This document shows, one piece after another, positions 50,975-59,125 of a DNA stretch of 64,000 bases; within the stretch, counting starts at the first letter, position 1, and each line of letters begins with the position of its first letter. The notes under the pieces are model-generated. The model saw only the letters and a program-made list of their open reading frames with translations, was not told the origin of the DNA and searched no databases. The stretch is from assembly GCF_000735605.1 (NCBI RefSeq), contig NZ_JPKG01000011.1:1-64000 (forward strand). Direction: 5' to 3'. This DNA is from Allobosea sp. LC85. GTDB taxonomy: Bacteria > Pseudomonadota > Alphaproteobacteria > Rhizobiales > Beijerinckiaceae. The translations under genes were made by a program, and so were the position numbers.

Positions 50975-50990
50975 GGTCTGAATTTAGACC
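50975..50990. promoter_or_regulatory. Palindromic operator of the Phd/ParE operon
   Basis: GGTCTGAATTTAGACC has 5-base inverted arms (GGTCT/AGACC) 12 bases before the antitoxin start. It fits autorepression by a Phd/YefM-type antitoxin and overlaps a likely -10 region. Confidence 0.6.
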
Positions 50991-51001
50991 GCGAGGTAGC
51001 G

Positions 51002-51277
51002 ATGCGATATTCGGCCCAGGTGAAGCCGATCAGCTATTTGAAGGCCAACGCAGCCGACATCCTCTTGAACCTCGCCGAGAGGCGGGAGCCCATGGTGATC
51101 ACGCAGAATGGCGAGGCCAAGGCGGTGATCCAGGACGTCGCCTCTTTCGAGCAGACGCAAGAGACGCTCGCACTGTTAAAGCTGCTAGCCATCGGCAATC
51201 AGGATATCGACGCCGGCAAGACGAAGCCAGCTCGCTCTGTTGTCGAAAGGCTGCGCGCGAAAGCGGCTGATCGTTGA
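51002..51277 (+). CDS. Phd/YefM-type antitoxin
   Basis: A 91-residue antitoxin. The N-terminal Phd/YefM DNA-binding fold is VKPISYLKANAADILLNLAE with REPMVITQNGEAKAVIQDV (about residues 7-45). A C-terminal helix for toxin binding follows. The start at 51002 is just after the operator palindrome, and the stop overlaps the toxin ATG by one base (TGATG). Confidence 0.85.
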   Translation: MRYSAQVKPISYLKANAADILLNLAERREPMVITQNGEAKAVIQDVASFEQTQETLALLKLLAIGNQDIDAGKTKPARSVVERLRAKAADR

Positions 51278-51612
51278 TGACGGAAGAGCGCTTCGAGGTC
51301 GAATTGACGCAAGGCGCGGAAGATGACCTCGAAACCATCCACGTGTATCTGGCCGAACATCGTTCAGCCGAGGCGGCCGAATCGTTACTCGATGCATTCC
51401 TTGAGAAAATCCATACACTGGAGCGCTACCCGGACCGGGGCAGCATTCCCAAGGAACTTGAAACGCTCGGAATTCGGGAATTCCGGCAGGTTCTGCTCGA
51501 TCCGTATCGCCTGATCTATCGCGTCATCGGGAGCAAGGTCTTCATCCTCGTCATCGCCGACGGCCGCCGTGACATGCAGGCGCTGCTTGAGCGCCGCCTC
51601 CTTGCTCGCTGA
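51277..51612 (+). CDS. ParE/RelE-superfamily toxin
   Basis: A 111-residue toxin: FEVELTQGAEDDLETIHVYL at the start, LERYPDRGSIPKEL, then FRQVLLDPYRLIYRVIGSKVF and the C-terminal DGRRDMQALLERRLL. This set is typical of ParE/RelE-like proteins that poison gyrase or translation. ATG at 51277 chosen over a TTG at 51274. The pair is inserted inside the third repressor copy. Confidence 0.85.
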   Translation: MTEERFEVELTQGAEDDLETIHVYLAEHRSAEAAESLLDAFLEKIHTLERYPDRGSIPKELETLGIREFRQVLLDPYRLIYRVIGSKVFILVIADGRRDMQALLERRLLAR

Positions 51613-51629
51613 TCTCGGGTCATGATCGG

Positions 51630-51694
51630 CAACTCTTCGAAGCGATGCGGGTAAAACAGATGCTGCGGATCATTCCGTATGATGAGCTGGTTTA
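51630..51694 (+). pseudogene. Repressor fragment, copy 3 right part
   Basis: CTTCGAAGCGATGCGGGTAA to TATGATGAGCTGG-TTTAG matches the last ~65 bases of the repressor (42423-42489). It is the 3' continuation of copy 3 after the Phd/ParE insertion. Confidence 0.85.
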
Positions 51695-51788
51695 GGCTGG
51701 GGATAGCGGGCCGCTCTCTTGGGCGGGATTACGCCTGGCTGCCGGGCTGCAGAGCCGCTCAGGGAGATTCGATCTTAGGGAGAAGCCA

Positions 51789-52031
51789 TTGGCACGCATG
51801 TGGTTTCAACCGCCCGTCTCGGTCATGACCGACAAACCCGGGCTGAGCATCTCCATCAGTTCGGTCGAGCGTGCGGCCGAACAGCTTCTGACGTGGCAGG
51901 AGAGCGGGCCGAAATGGCGATTGGCCGTTGCTGCCTGCCTGGATGCGCTCGGCGGCAAGGGCACTCCGGATCAGGCCCGCGCGGCGTTCGTCGATGCAGC
52001 CAAGGAATGCGGGATGTGGCTGGGTGGGTAG
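51789..52031 (+). CDS. DUF982 protein
   Basis: An 80-residue DUF982 protein (GLSISISSVERAAEQLLTWQ at about 18-37, then WRLAVAACLDALGG and ARAAFVDAAKECGMW). DUF982 is a small family almost confined to Rhizobiales, role unknown. TTG at 51789 (GGGAG upstream) or ATG at 51798 may be the start. Confidence 0.8.
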   Translation: MARMWFQPPVSVMTDKPGLSISISSVERAAEQLLTWQESGPKWRLAVAACLDALGGKGTPDQARAAFVDAAKECGMWLGG

Positions 52032-52242
52032 GCCCTGCTCCTCCCGGAGATCGGGCTGAGGCGGGCGAAGCTGGGGCCACAGCCCGACCGTTTCTAGAGC
52101 CAGCTAAACATGCGGCCTTGTCGCGGGCGATCCGGGCTCGGCTGCCGGGCTGCGCAATGTCGAAGATGGGTGGAGGCCGTGTGGATAAGACCATTTGGCG
52201 GTGTTTGCTGAGGCTGCGCGCGGGGTTGAGGCTGTTATCGCC

Positions 52243-53418
52243 TCACATCCGTCGTCCTGCGGCCGTCTCCCTGCTGAAAAGAGGTTTGCCGACCGTCTCG
52301 ATTGCGCCGGCAAGGAGCCGGGCGGAATCATGCCATGTGGGGAGCTGCGCCGCTGCCGCACATGCGTTCGCGGCGAGCCGCTGTCGTTCGGCACGATCAC
52401 TGATCAGGCGGCGCAGGGCGTGGGCCAATGCGGCCACGTCATCAGGCGGCACCAGGAGGCCGGTCCCCGCCGGCACCGTGTCGGGGATTGCGCCTGCCAT
52501 GGTCGACACCACCGGCAGCCCGTGCGCGATCGCTTCGGTGAGCACCATCCCATAGCTTTCGAAGCGCGACGCGAGCACGAACACGTCGGATGCCAGATAC
52601 AGGTCGAGGATGCGCTCGGGCGGCACGGCGCCGAGCACGGCCACCCTGTCGGCGAGACCGTGGGCTGCGATATCGGCGTCGAGCCGGGCCGCGACGCCCG
52701 GGTTGCGCGTCCGGTCACCGGCAATCGTCAGCCGCCACGGCATGTCGGCAAGGGTGGCAACCGCCGCGATCAGCACATCGTAGCCTTTGCCTGGCGCCAC
52801 CGTTCCGACCGAGAGAAGGCGCACAAGACCGTCATTGCTGCCCAGCGCCCGCGGAACCGGATCATTGCCTGGACGCACGACGGTGATGCGCCGAGACTGG
52901 ACGCCGTAATCGGCGGCCACGATCCGCGCGCTGGCCTCGCTCGTGACGACGACGCGCGCGGCGGCCGCAAGCGCGGCGCGCTCGCTCCTGCGGAAGGCCT
53001 CCGCCTGCGCGCTGGCCAGACCAGGTTCCAGCGCGAGCGGCAGGTGCACCAGGGCGATGAGCGGCGTGCGCGACCGGAGTGCGCCGGCCTCGGGCAGCGC
53101 CCCGAACGCCAGCCCATCGATCACAACCGGATAGCCGCCCGGCACCCCGGACAGCCTCTCCAGCGCGGTCGCGCGCTGCGCGCTGCTCGGGTACGGAAAG
53201 CCGTCGCCGATGTCGAGCACATCCACCTGCCAGCCTGCCCGCCGAAGCTCCTGGATGATGCGCCGGTCATAGCGATACCCTCCCGTCGGCGTGGCGAGAT
53301 CACCAGGCACGGCGAACACGACCCGCGCTTCGACGCCGGCGTCCCGAACCAGGCCCGGGCCACGGGAGACGCCCTTGCGGAAAGGCAGATCGCCGTAAGC
53401 TCCGACAGGCGTCGCCAT
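52243..53418 (-). CDS. Family 4-type glycosyltransferase
   Basis: A 391-residue GT-B glycosyltransferase. The N-terminal half has VFAVPGDLATPTGGYRYDRR (glycine-rich acceptor loop). The C-terminal half has VGTVAPGKGYDVLIAAVA and the donor-binding E-x7-E motif in ESYGMVLTEA. Start 53418 follows AGGAGGGG; an upstream extension rich in RNP repeats is rejected. It follows the methyltransferase gene by 34 bases on the same strand, so the two probably act on one small molecule or polysaccharide. Confidence 0.85.
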   Translation of the reverse strand: MATPVGAYGDLPFRKGVSRGPGLVRDAGVEARVVFAVPGDLATPTGGYRYDRRIIQELRRAGWQVDVLDIGDGFPYPSSAQRATALERLSGVPGGYPVVIDGLAFGALPEAGALRSRTPLIALVHLPLALEPGLASAQAEAFRRSERAALAAAARVVVTSEASARIVAADYGVQSRRITVVRPGNDPVPRALGSNDGLVRLLSVGTVAPGKGYDVLIAAVATLADMPWRLTIAGDRTRNPGVAARLDADIAAHGLADRVAVLGAVPPERILDLYLASDVFVLASRFESYGMVLTEAIAHGLPVVSTMAGAIPDTVPAGTGLLVPPDDVAALAHALRRLISDRAERQRLAANACAAAAQLPTWHDSARLLAGAIETVGKPLFSRETAAGRRM

Positions 53419-53452
53419 CACGCCCCTCCTCTTCTTGCCAGGCGGGTTTCGG

Positions 53453-54358
53453 TTAAGCGGGTTTCGGTTGCGTGGGTTTCGCCTGCTTCCAGGCGCAGAG
53501 TGCGAGGCCGCCGCGAAGAGCATCTGACCGAGCCAGCCGGCCGACCGCATCAAGGACAGCGAGCAGGTTTGCGACGAGCGCGGGCACGTCGCCCCTAGGA
53601 ATGAACGTCCAGGGCGCAGACTGGATGTGGCGAAACCCAGCCTGATCGAGCAGAGCGGAAAATTCGGCGCGATTCAGCATCCGGTCGCTGGAAAGATGCC
53701 TGGTGGACCATCCCAGCAGCGGCGCGATGGTCCGATACCAGACGTAATCGGCATCCGGTGCCAGGCAGAAAAAGCGGCCGCCGGGCTTCAGCACCCTGTG
53801 GATGCTCGCCAGCACGGCTCGCTTGTCCAGCATGTGTTCGAAAGCGCCGATGCAGATCGCCAGATCGATGGATTGGTCCGCGATGTCTGTCAGTTCCTCG
53901 GCATTGCCCGTCTCGAAATTCAGATTGGCCCTCCCTGGCGCGCTCCGGAGACGAGCGCGCGCCAATTCGATCATGCCCGGCGAGACGTCGATGCCGATGC
54001 CGCGCTCAATTTCAGGTGCAAGGGCGAGGAGGTGATGGCCCGTGCCGCACCCGAGGTCGAGGACGACATCGCTCGGCCGGGGCCGGGCCAGGCTCCGCAC
54101 AAGCGCGAGCCGGTAGGCGAGCAGCCGCTGCGGGTGACCGTGCTGCTCGGCAGATCCCGTCGCGGCGCATCGATCAAAGAACGCCTGGAGGTCCGTGCTG
54201 TCGGCGACGGGAGTGGTCGCGACGCCGCGAAAGCTTGACCACGGCGCGCGTCGTTGCGTGCCCGGCGCCCGCCCCCGCGAAAAGGTCTCGAGATCGGCCG
54301 CCGCTCGACGACGCACGGAGCGGGGCATGACATCAGCGGGCGGCTTCGCAAACCTCAC
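53453..54358 (-). CDS. SAM-dependent methyltransferase
   Basis: A 301-residue class I methyltransferase. Motif I is VLDLGCGTGHHL (about residues 98-109), then GIDVSPGMIELARARL, DLAICIGAFEHM (motif II) and HRVLKPGGRFFCLAP (motif III). The first ~45 residues are arginine-rich and the true start may be further in, for example near VADSTDLQAFFDR. Probable operon with the glycosyltransferase. Substrate unknown. Confidence 0.8.
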   Translation of the reverse strand: MRFAKPPADVMPRSVRRRAAADLETFSRGRAPGTQRRAPWSSFRGVATTPVADSTDLQAFFDRCAATGSAEQHGHPQRLLAYRLALVRSLARPRPSDVVLDLGCGTGHHLLALAPEIERGIGIDVSPGMIELARARLRSAPGRANLNFETGNAEELTDIADQSIDLAICIGAFEHMLDKRAVLASIHRVLKPGGRFFCLAPDADYVWYRTIAPLLGWSTRHLSSDRMLNRAEFSALLDQAGFRHIQSAPWTFIPRGDVPALVANLLAVLDAVGRLARSDALRGGLALCAWKQAKPTQPKPA

Positions 54359-54484
54359 GGGATTCCCCCGTCTGTATCATCCGTAAAAACGGCTCTGACG
54401 CCAAACCAACCAACCCGATTTTTCCCGATAGGTTCCTCGAAAGCGGCTGCTGCAGTCCACACCAGGGAGCGCTTGCACTCATTC

Positions 54485-54535
54485 GCTCCAGAGGAACCCG
54501 CGCTCCAGCGAAACCCGCGCTCCAGCGGAACCCGG
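54485..54535. repeat. 17-base tandem repeat, three copies
   Basis: Three adjacent copies of a GCTCCAGCGGAACCCGC-type unit (17 bases) with one to three changes each. Confidence 0.75.
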
Positions 54536-54624
54536 CGCCCATTCGATCGGGTCGCGTCATCCCGGCTGGATGCGCGGACATGCAAGGCCAGCGCCGCATC
54601 GTCCGGCAAGGCTGCAAGATCATC

Positions 54625-54760
54625 GAGCCGATGCTCTGTGCGTTCGGATCGTCTTTTTCCGAAAACCGCAATCCACTTTTCGGGCCGATGCTCTGTGCGT
54701 CGCATCGTCTTTTTCCGAAAACCGCAATCCACTTTTCGGGCCGATGCTTTGGCGCCAGGT
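54625..54760. repeat. About 60-base tandem palindromic repeat
   Basis: Two and a partial copies of a unit holding CGTCTTTTTCCGAAAACCGC, then AATCCACTTTTCGGGCCGATGCT, about 59-61 bases apart. CCGAAAA...TTTTCGG makes a hairpin in each unit. It is of the same type as the intergenic palindromes widespread in Rhizobiales. Confidence 0.7.
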
Positions 54761-54924
54761 TTAAGGGGGGGCACAGAAGCGTGTAGGATCGCTCGATCCG
54801 CGAAGAATCCAGCTTTCGCTCTGACGCGGTGGGATGCCCGCGAGGGGGCGGCAGTCGTCATCGGCCTCGGCTACGGTCTCCGCCTCGGCGGCAGGTGAGG
54901 ACAGTTCCCGGCGGAGCGTCGACC

Positions 54925-55836
54925 ATGAACTGGTTTTTCATCGCCCTGTGGGCTCCGTTCCTCCTCGCCTGCGCCAATCACAACGACAAGTTCCTGCTGT
55001 CGAGATATCTCAAGGAGAAAACGATCGGATCGATCGTCATATTCTCTTCGCTGTTCAGCGGGGTGGCGATCCCGATCCTGTTGTTCATTCAGCCCGACGT
55101 GTACGAGGTCAGCCTTGTCCAGGGATCAGCGCTTGTCGTCACCGGCATGCTGAGCGTCTTCTCCGCTGTTTGCTATCTCCACGCACTCGACATCGACGAG
55201 GCCTCTTTCGTCACACCGTTTTATCAGACGGTTCCGATCTTTGCTTACTGCCTCGGTTATTTCATCCTGGGTGAAACGATCACGCTTGCGCAAGGATGTG
55301 GTTCGCTCGTCATCATTGTCGGTGCGATTGCCTTGTCGTTGGAGTTTGGCCGGCGGGGAATACGGTTCAAGAAACATGTTGTCGCCTTGATGCTGGCGGC
55401 GTCATTCCTGAGCGCGATCAATGGCGTCATCTTCAAGCTGATCGCTGTCGACAGGGGTTTTTGGGTTGCGCTTTTCTGGGGTTTCGCCGGCCAGGTGATC
55501 GCCGGCTTGGCCCTTCTCATCTGCGTACCGCGTTACCGCAGAGATTTCATCGGCCTCTTCAAACAACAGAAGGTCGCCGCGCTTGGCCTTATCGCGGTGA
55601 GCCGGACGTTGTTCAGCGTCAGCGAAGCCGTCACGCTTTACGCGACGCTCCAGGCGCCGGTCGCGCTGGTTCTTGTCGTGAATTCGTTCCAGCCGCTTTT
55701 CGTCCTTGTCCTCGGGATCCTGCTGACAACGTTTCTTCCAGGGGTGAGCAAGGAATCGCTGGGCCGCATGAAGATGCTGCAAAAGGGCGTGGGCATGGGG
55801 CTGATGCTTGTCGGGGGTTACTTGATCAGCAGGTAA
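54925..55836 (+). CDS. DMT-family transporter (EamA-like)
   Basis: A 303-residue membrane protein with about ten helices in two EamA-like halves (first ends near ALSLEFGRRG, second from HVVALMLAASFLSAINGVI). Features include YLHALDIDEASFVTPFYQ at the end of half 1. Members export metabolites or amino acids. The start at 54925 follows GGAG. It is flanked by repeats and convergent with the next membrane gene. Confidence 0.85.
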   Translation: MNWFFIALWAPFLLACANHNDKFLLSRYLKEKTIGSIVIFSSLFSGVAIPILLFIQPDVYEVSLVQGSALVVTGMLSVFSAVCYLHALDIDEASFVTPFYQTVPIFAYCLGYFILGETITLAQGCGSLVIIVGAIALSLEFGRRGIRFKKHVVALMLAASFLSAINGVIFKLIAVDRGFWVALFWGFAGQVIAGLALLICVPRYRRDFIGLFKQQKVAALGLIAVSRTLFSVSEAVTLYATLQAPVALVLVVNSFQPLFVLVLGILLTTFLPGVSKESLGRMKMLQKGVGMGLMLVGGYLISR

Positions 55837-55943
55837 GCTCAGCAGGCAAGATCAGACGCCCCCCCTCCGGCATCTTGCCAATTGAAGCAGCCCATGGCGG
55901 GCGGTCTTCGTCGCCCCTGCTGTCGTCAAGCATGGGGGCACAC

Positions 55944-56456
55944 TCAACCGATGATCATCGCGTTGTGCAATTGCGAGAAACCACCGAGCGTCGCACCGTA
56001 CACGGTTTGGCCCAGCACCGTCACAACAGGCGTTTGATAGCCGTAATTCATGGCCAGGAAGCCCGGCGGCTCCAGCCGCCTTGTCGTCGTCACGCCATGA
56101 TACTCCGAGGCCATGCGGGGATGCACGTAAGGCAGGAGCGGCAACGCCGCCGTCAGCAGGAACAGGCTGTGCAGGAATCCGGCGAATGCGCCAAACCACC
56201 ATGTGTAGAGGCCGACGCTGGCAAACAGGACATAATACAGAAATGCGAAAAGCCAGCCGCCGATGACATAGAGCGTGAAGCCAAGAATAAAGGCCCACTT
56301 CCTGCTCCCGAGGAAGAAAGTCCCCACCAGGAATGGCAGGCTCATCCGGGACAGACCGAACCCGCGGCTTCCTTCCAGAATGGAGGTCATGGCGACCGTC
56401 GCGATCAGGCCCCAAAGGAGGAGAGAGTGGAGCGGGGCTGAATGATCACCGAACAT
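55944..56456 (-). CDS. Conserved-type membrane protein
   Basis: A 170-residue protein with four hydrophobic helices (LLLWGLIATVAMTSI; FLVGTFFL; WAFILGFTLYVIGGWLFAFL; FLHSLFLLTAALPLL) and a conserved-looking hydrophilic end (YHGVTTTRRLEPPGFLAMNY). It follows the GH15 gene by nine bases and is probably co-transcribed. Function unknown. Confidence 0.7.
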   Translation of the reverse strand: MFGDHSAPLHSLLLWGLIATVAMTSILEGSRGFGLSRMSLPFLVGTFFLGSRKWAFILGFTLYVIGGWLFAFLYYVLFASVGLYTWWFGAFAGFLHSLFLLTAALPLLPYVHPRMASEYHGVTTTRRLEPPGFLAMNYGYQTPVVTVLGQTVYGATLGGFSQLHNAMIIG

Positions 56457-56465
56457 CGGAGGCTC

Positions 56466-58268
56466 TCAGCTTTTCGCCGCTTTTTCGATGGCGATCGCAG
56501 CGTTGATCAGCCCGACATGGGTAAAGGCTTGCGGAAAGTTCCCGAGGGCCGCTCCGGTTTCCGGGTCGATCTCCTCGCCAAATAATCCAAGCTCGTTGCC
56601 GAAGGAGAGGACATGTTCGAAGAGGCGCCTTGCCGCCTCGACGTCGCCGCGGCAGGCCAGGTGGTGAGCCGCCCAGAAACTGCAGATACCGAAAGCGCCT
56701 TCGTCGCTGCCAGGCGCAGCAGATTCGCGTTCATAGCGGTAGAGCAGGCCATTTCGCCCGAGGCGGTCTGAAATGCGCTGATATGTCGAGAGAACCCGGG
56801 GATCGTCAGCAGGTCTGTAGCCGATGCACGGCATCAGCAACAGGCTGGCGTCCACGGTCGTGCCATCGAGCTCGCCGGTATAGCTGGCGATCTTCGGGTT
56901 GAAGCCCTGGCGCTCGATCACGTCGGCAATCAGGCCTCTTTCCCGCCCAAACCGATCCGCAAGGCCCCCCAGGCTGAGAACGGCTTTTTCATTGAGCCGC
57001 AGCAGGCGGTCGAGCGCGAGCCAGCACATCAGCTTCGAGAAGGTGTAATGCCTGCGCTTGTCGCGCTTCTCCCAGATGCCATGATCGGCATCGCGCCATG
57101 TCTTGCAGACGACTTTGCCGAACCCGGCGAGCATGCGGCATTCCACTGGCTCCAGTGTCCCGCCGCCGCCCACATAGGCGTCTGCTGCGAAAATGACCTC
57201 GCCATAGACGTCGAGCTGAACTTGCGAGTACGCGCCATTGCCGATGCGAACCGGCCTTGACCCGCGGTAGCCCGCGAAATGGTCGAGTTCGTCTTCCGGC
57301 AAGCGGGTGCGGCCATAAACATCGTAAACGACCTGCAGTTCGGGCCAGCTCAGTCGGGTTGCATGCAGCAGCCAGTCGAGAAACGAACGCGCTTCGGTCT
57401 GAAGCTCCAGCCCGACAAAGGCCTGCATCGTCAGCCCGGCGTCACGCAGCCAGCAATAGCGATAGTCCCAATTGCGCGCGCCGCCGATCGCCTCGGGCAG
57501 CGACGCAGTGGGAGCCGCAATGATTGCCCCCGATAGCGAAAAACTGAGAAGCTTGAGCGTGAGGGCGCTTCGCAGGACCGCTTCCTTGTACGGACCGTCG
57601 TAGCTGCAACGGCCGGCCCAGCCTTGCCACCAACTCACTGTCCGTGCGAGCCGCCCGTCGGCATCCTCTCCGAGCAGGGGCAGTACGTCCAGATCGCCCT
57701 TGACGTAACACAGGCTCAAACAGAGGCGCTCGCCGGCGCGAACGCGAACCGAGCCCTGGAGCGCATCCCCGGCTCGCTCGAGGCTGACATCAGCGTGAAC
57801 CGTCAGGAGCTCGTTCGACCAGCTGTAGCTCCAGCCCAGCCTGCCACGGTTTCTGATCCACGGCCTCGTTCGTCCGTAGTTCGGCCGCGGTTCGATGCGG
57901 ATTTCCAGATCGGTCTCGCCCGATACCCCCTCGACGATGCGCAGCATCTCACGCATCGGTTGGCACGTGTTCAGGCCATCGAGAACAGGAACAAGATCGA
58001 TGAGGCGAATCGTGCCGTCCGCCGTTTCGAAAATCGTTTCGAGGACCGGCGTCCTTTCAAGATAGCGACGCGAGATCGCGGCCTCCTCGCGCGGTCCGAC
58101 CAGGAAGCTGCCGCCCGTCCGATAATCGAGAATTCCGCCAAAGACGGATGGGTCGGAGAACCCCGGCAGGCATAGCCAGTCGATGGATCCCTCGCGCGAG
58201 ATCAAGGCGGCTGTCCGGCAGTCACCAATGATTCCATAGTCCTCGATAGGAGGCTGCCAGGGCTGCAC
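56466..58268 (-). CDS. GH15 glucoamylase/trehalase-like enzyme
   Basis: A 600-residue family-15 glycoside hydrolase of the bacterial trehalase-like group. The N-terminal IEDYGIIGDCRTAALISREG with GSIDWLCLPGFSDPSVFGGIL is the supersandwich domain signature. The (alpha/alpha)6 barrel carries YRYCWLRDAGLT, HGIWEKRDKRRHYTFSKLMC and SDEGAFGICSFWAAHHL, with catalytic glutamates expected in the last two. It ends NFPQAFTHVGLINAAIAI as usual. Likely cytoplasmic, acting on trehalose or alpha-glucans. Confidence 0.9.
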   Translation of the reverse strand: MQPWQPPIEDYGIIGDCRTAALISREGSIDWLCLPGFSDPSVFGGILDYRTGGSFLVGPREEAAISRRYLERTPVLETIFETADGTIRLIDLVPVLDGLNTCQPMREMLRIVEGVSGETDLEIRIEPRPNYGRTRPWIRNRGRLGWSYSWSNELLTVHADVSLERAGDALQGSVRVRAGERLCLSLCYVKGDLDVLPLLGEDADGRLARTVSWWQGWAGRCSYDGPYKEAVLRSALTLKLLSFSLSGAIIAAPTASLPEAIGGARNWDYRYCWLRDAGLTMQAFVGLELQTEARSFLDWLLHATRLSWPELQVVYDVYGRTRLPEDELDHFAGYRGSRPVRIGNGAYSQVQLDVYGEVIFAADAYVGGGGTLEPVECRMLAGFGKVVCKTWRDADHGIWEKRDKRRHYTFSKLMCWLALDRLLRLNEKAVLSLGGLADRFGRERGLIADVIERQGFNPKIASYTGELDGTTVDASLLLMPCIGYRPADDPRVLSTYQRISDRLGRNGLLYRYERESAAPGSDEGAFGICSFWAAHHLACRGDVEAARRLFEHVLSFGNELGLFGEEIDPETGAALGNFPQAFTHVGLINAAIAIEKAAKS

Positions 58269-58331
58269 CGAACGTCCCTGCTTGTTTGTCGACCTGAGCT
58301 ATGATCGCACTGCGCCGTTCATTACTTCTGT

Positions 58332-58399
58332 GGTTCGTGCACATCTCTGGTTCATGCACATCTCTGGTTCATGCACATCCGTGCTTCGTGCGCTTCTGT
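58332..58399. repeat. 17-base tandem repeat, four copies
   Basis: Units GGTTCGTGCACATCTCT, GGTTCATGCACATCTCT, GGTTCATGCACATCCGT and GCTTCGTGCGCTTCTGT are joined head to tail, with a partial fifth. They lie just upstream of the GH15 gene, within or near its promoter. Confidence 0.8.
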
Positions 58400-58893
58400 G
58401 CTTCGTGACAGCTACTCGCGCCCATCCCACTCCGTGCACGGCATCATGGCGACTGCGACGACGGAGACCGGGTCCAAAGGGCGCCCACGGATCGCCGTCA
58501 TCGCACCAGCCGAGCGATTATTCGCCAGTCAAACCAATCCAATGGCGCCGATTAAGTTCCTCGCAAGGTTGAGCCCGCCGACACGGTCGACTTCAAGGAC
58601 TGTCGCGACATCCGCTTTCAGGTGGCCACCGTGACCTCCCACCATCACCTTGGGGAAAGTCGCTCGGCAGGGCTGCGTGCTGTCGATACGCCACGATCGG
58701 ACGTTTATCTTGACGTTTCATCGCTAGTCGATGGCAACTCACAGTTGCGGTATTAAACTGATCGTATTCGCCGGACCGTCATGCTTCACGTTTGGTCTCG
58801 ACAACCTTGTGTTTTCGGGCAATTCTTTCGCCAGGGGTCTTCGGACACGAGCACCTGGAGACCCGAAAGACGCAAACTTCAGGGGATGCGACT
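58400..58893. other. Intergenic region upstream of cold-shock gene
   Basis: About 490 bases with no convincing coding frame. The last ~100 bases should form the long 5' leader typical of csp mRNAs. AGGGG lies 10 bases before the csp start. Confidence 0.4.
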
Positions 58894-59097
58894 ATGGCGA
58901 CCGGAAACGTGAAATGGTTCAATAGTGAGAAGGGTTTCGGGTTCATTCAGCCTTCGGATGGCGGCAAGGATGTGTTTGTCCACATCACGGCCGTGAAAGA
59001 GGCTGGCATGATGACTCTGACTGAAGGGCAGAAGGTCGCGTTCGATTTGAAAACCGAGCGCGGTAAAACAGCCGCAGGCTCGCTCCAACTTCTCTGA
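58894..59097 (+). CDS. Cold-shock protein (CspA family)
   Basis: A 67-residue cold-shock-domain protein with RNP1 KGFGFIQP (about residues 13-20) and RNP2 VFVHITAV (27-34), the full length of the family. It binds single-stranded RNA and DNA and melts secondary structure. Start 58894, MATGNVKWFN. Convergent with the ABC permease operon. Confidence 0.95.
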   Translation: MATGNVKWFNSEKGFGFIQPSDGGKDVFVHITAVKEAGMMTLTEGQKVAFDLKTERGKTAAGSLQLL

Positions 59098-59125
59098 TGA
59101 CCCGAGGCCAGAACGGTCATTGCCC

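Larger units (their letters stand above)
54359..54924. other. Repeat-rich intergenic region
   Basis: About 566 bases between divergent genes hold two repeat arrays (54485-54535 and 54625-54760) and no convincing gene. Open frames across it are low-complexity products of the repeats. Confidence 0.5.

Noticed and set aside
52195..53598. 467-codon plus-strand ORF
   Set aside because: Antisense shadow of the glycosyltransferase gene, which has a clear E-x7-E motif.
54625..54760. CRISPR-like repeats near 54.65 kb
   Set aside because: Whole ~60-base units are repeated, with no variable spacers and no cas genes. They are intergenic palindromic repeats.
58371..58634. 87-codon ORF upstream of the cold-shock gene
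   Set aside because: It begins inside the 17-base tandem repeat and shows low-complexity, unconserved-looking sequence.
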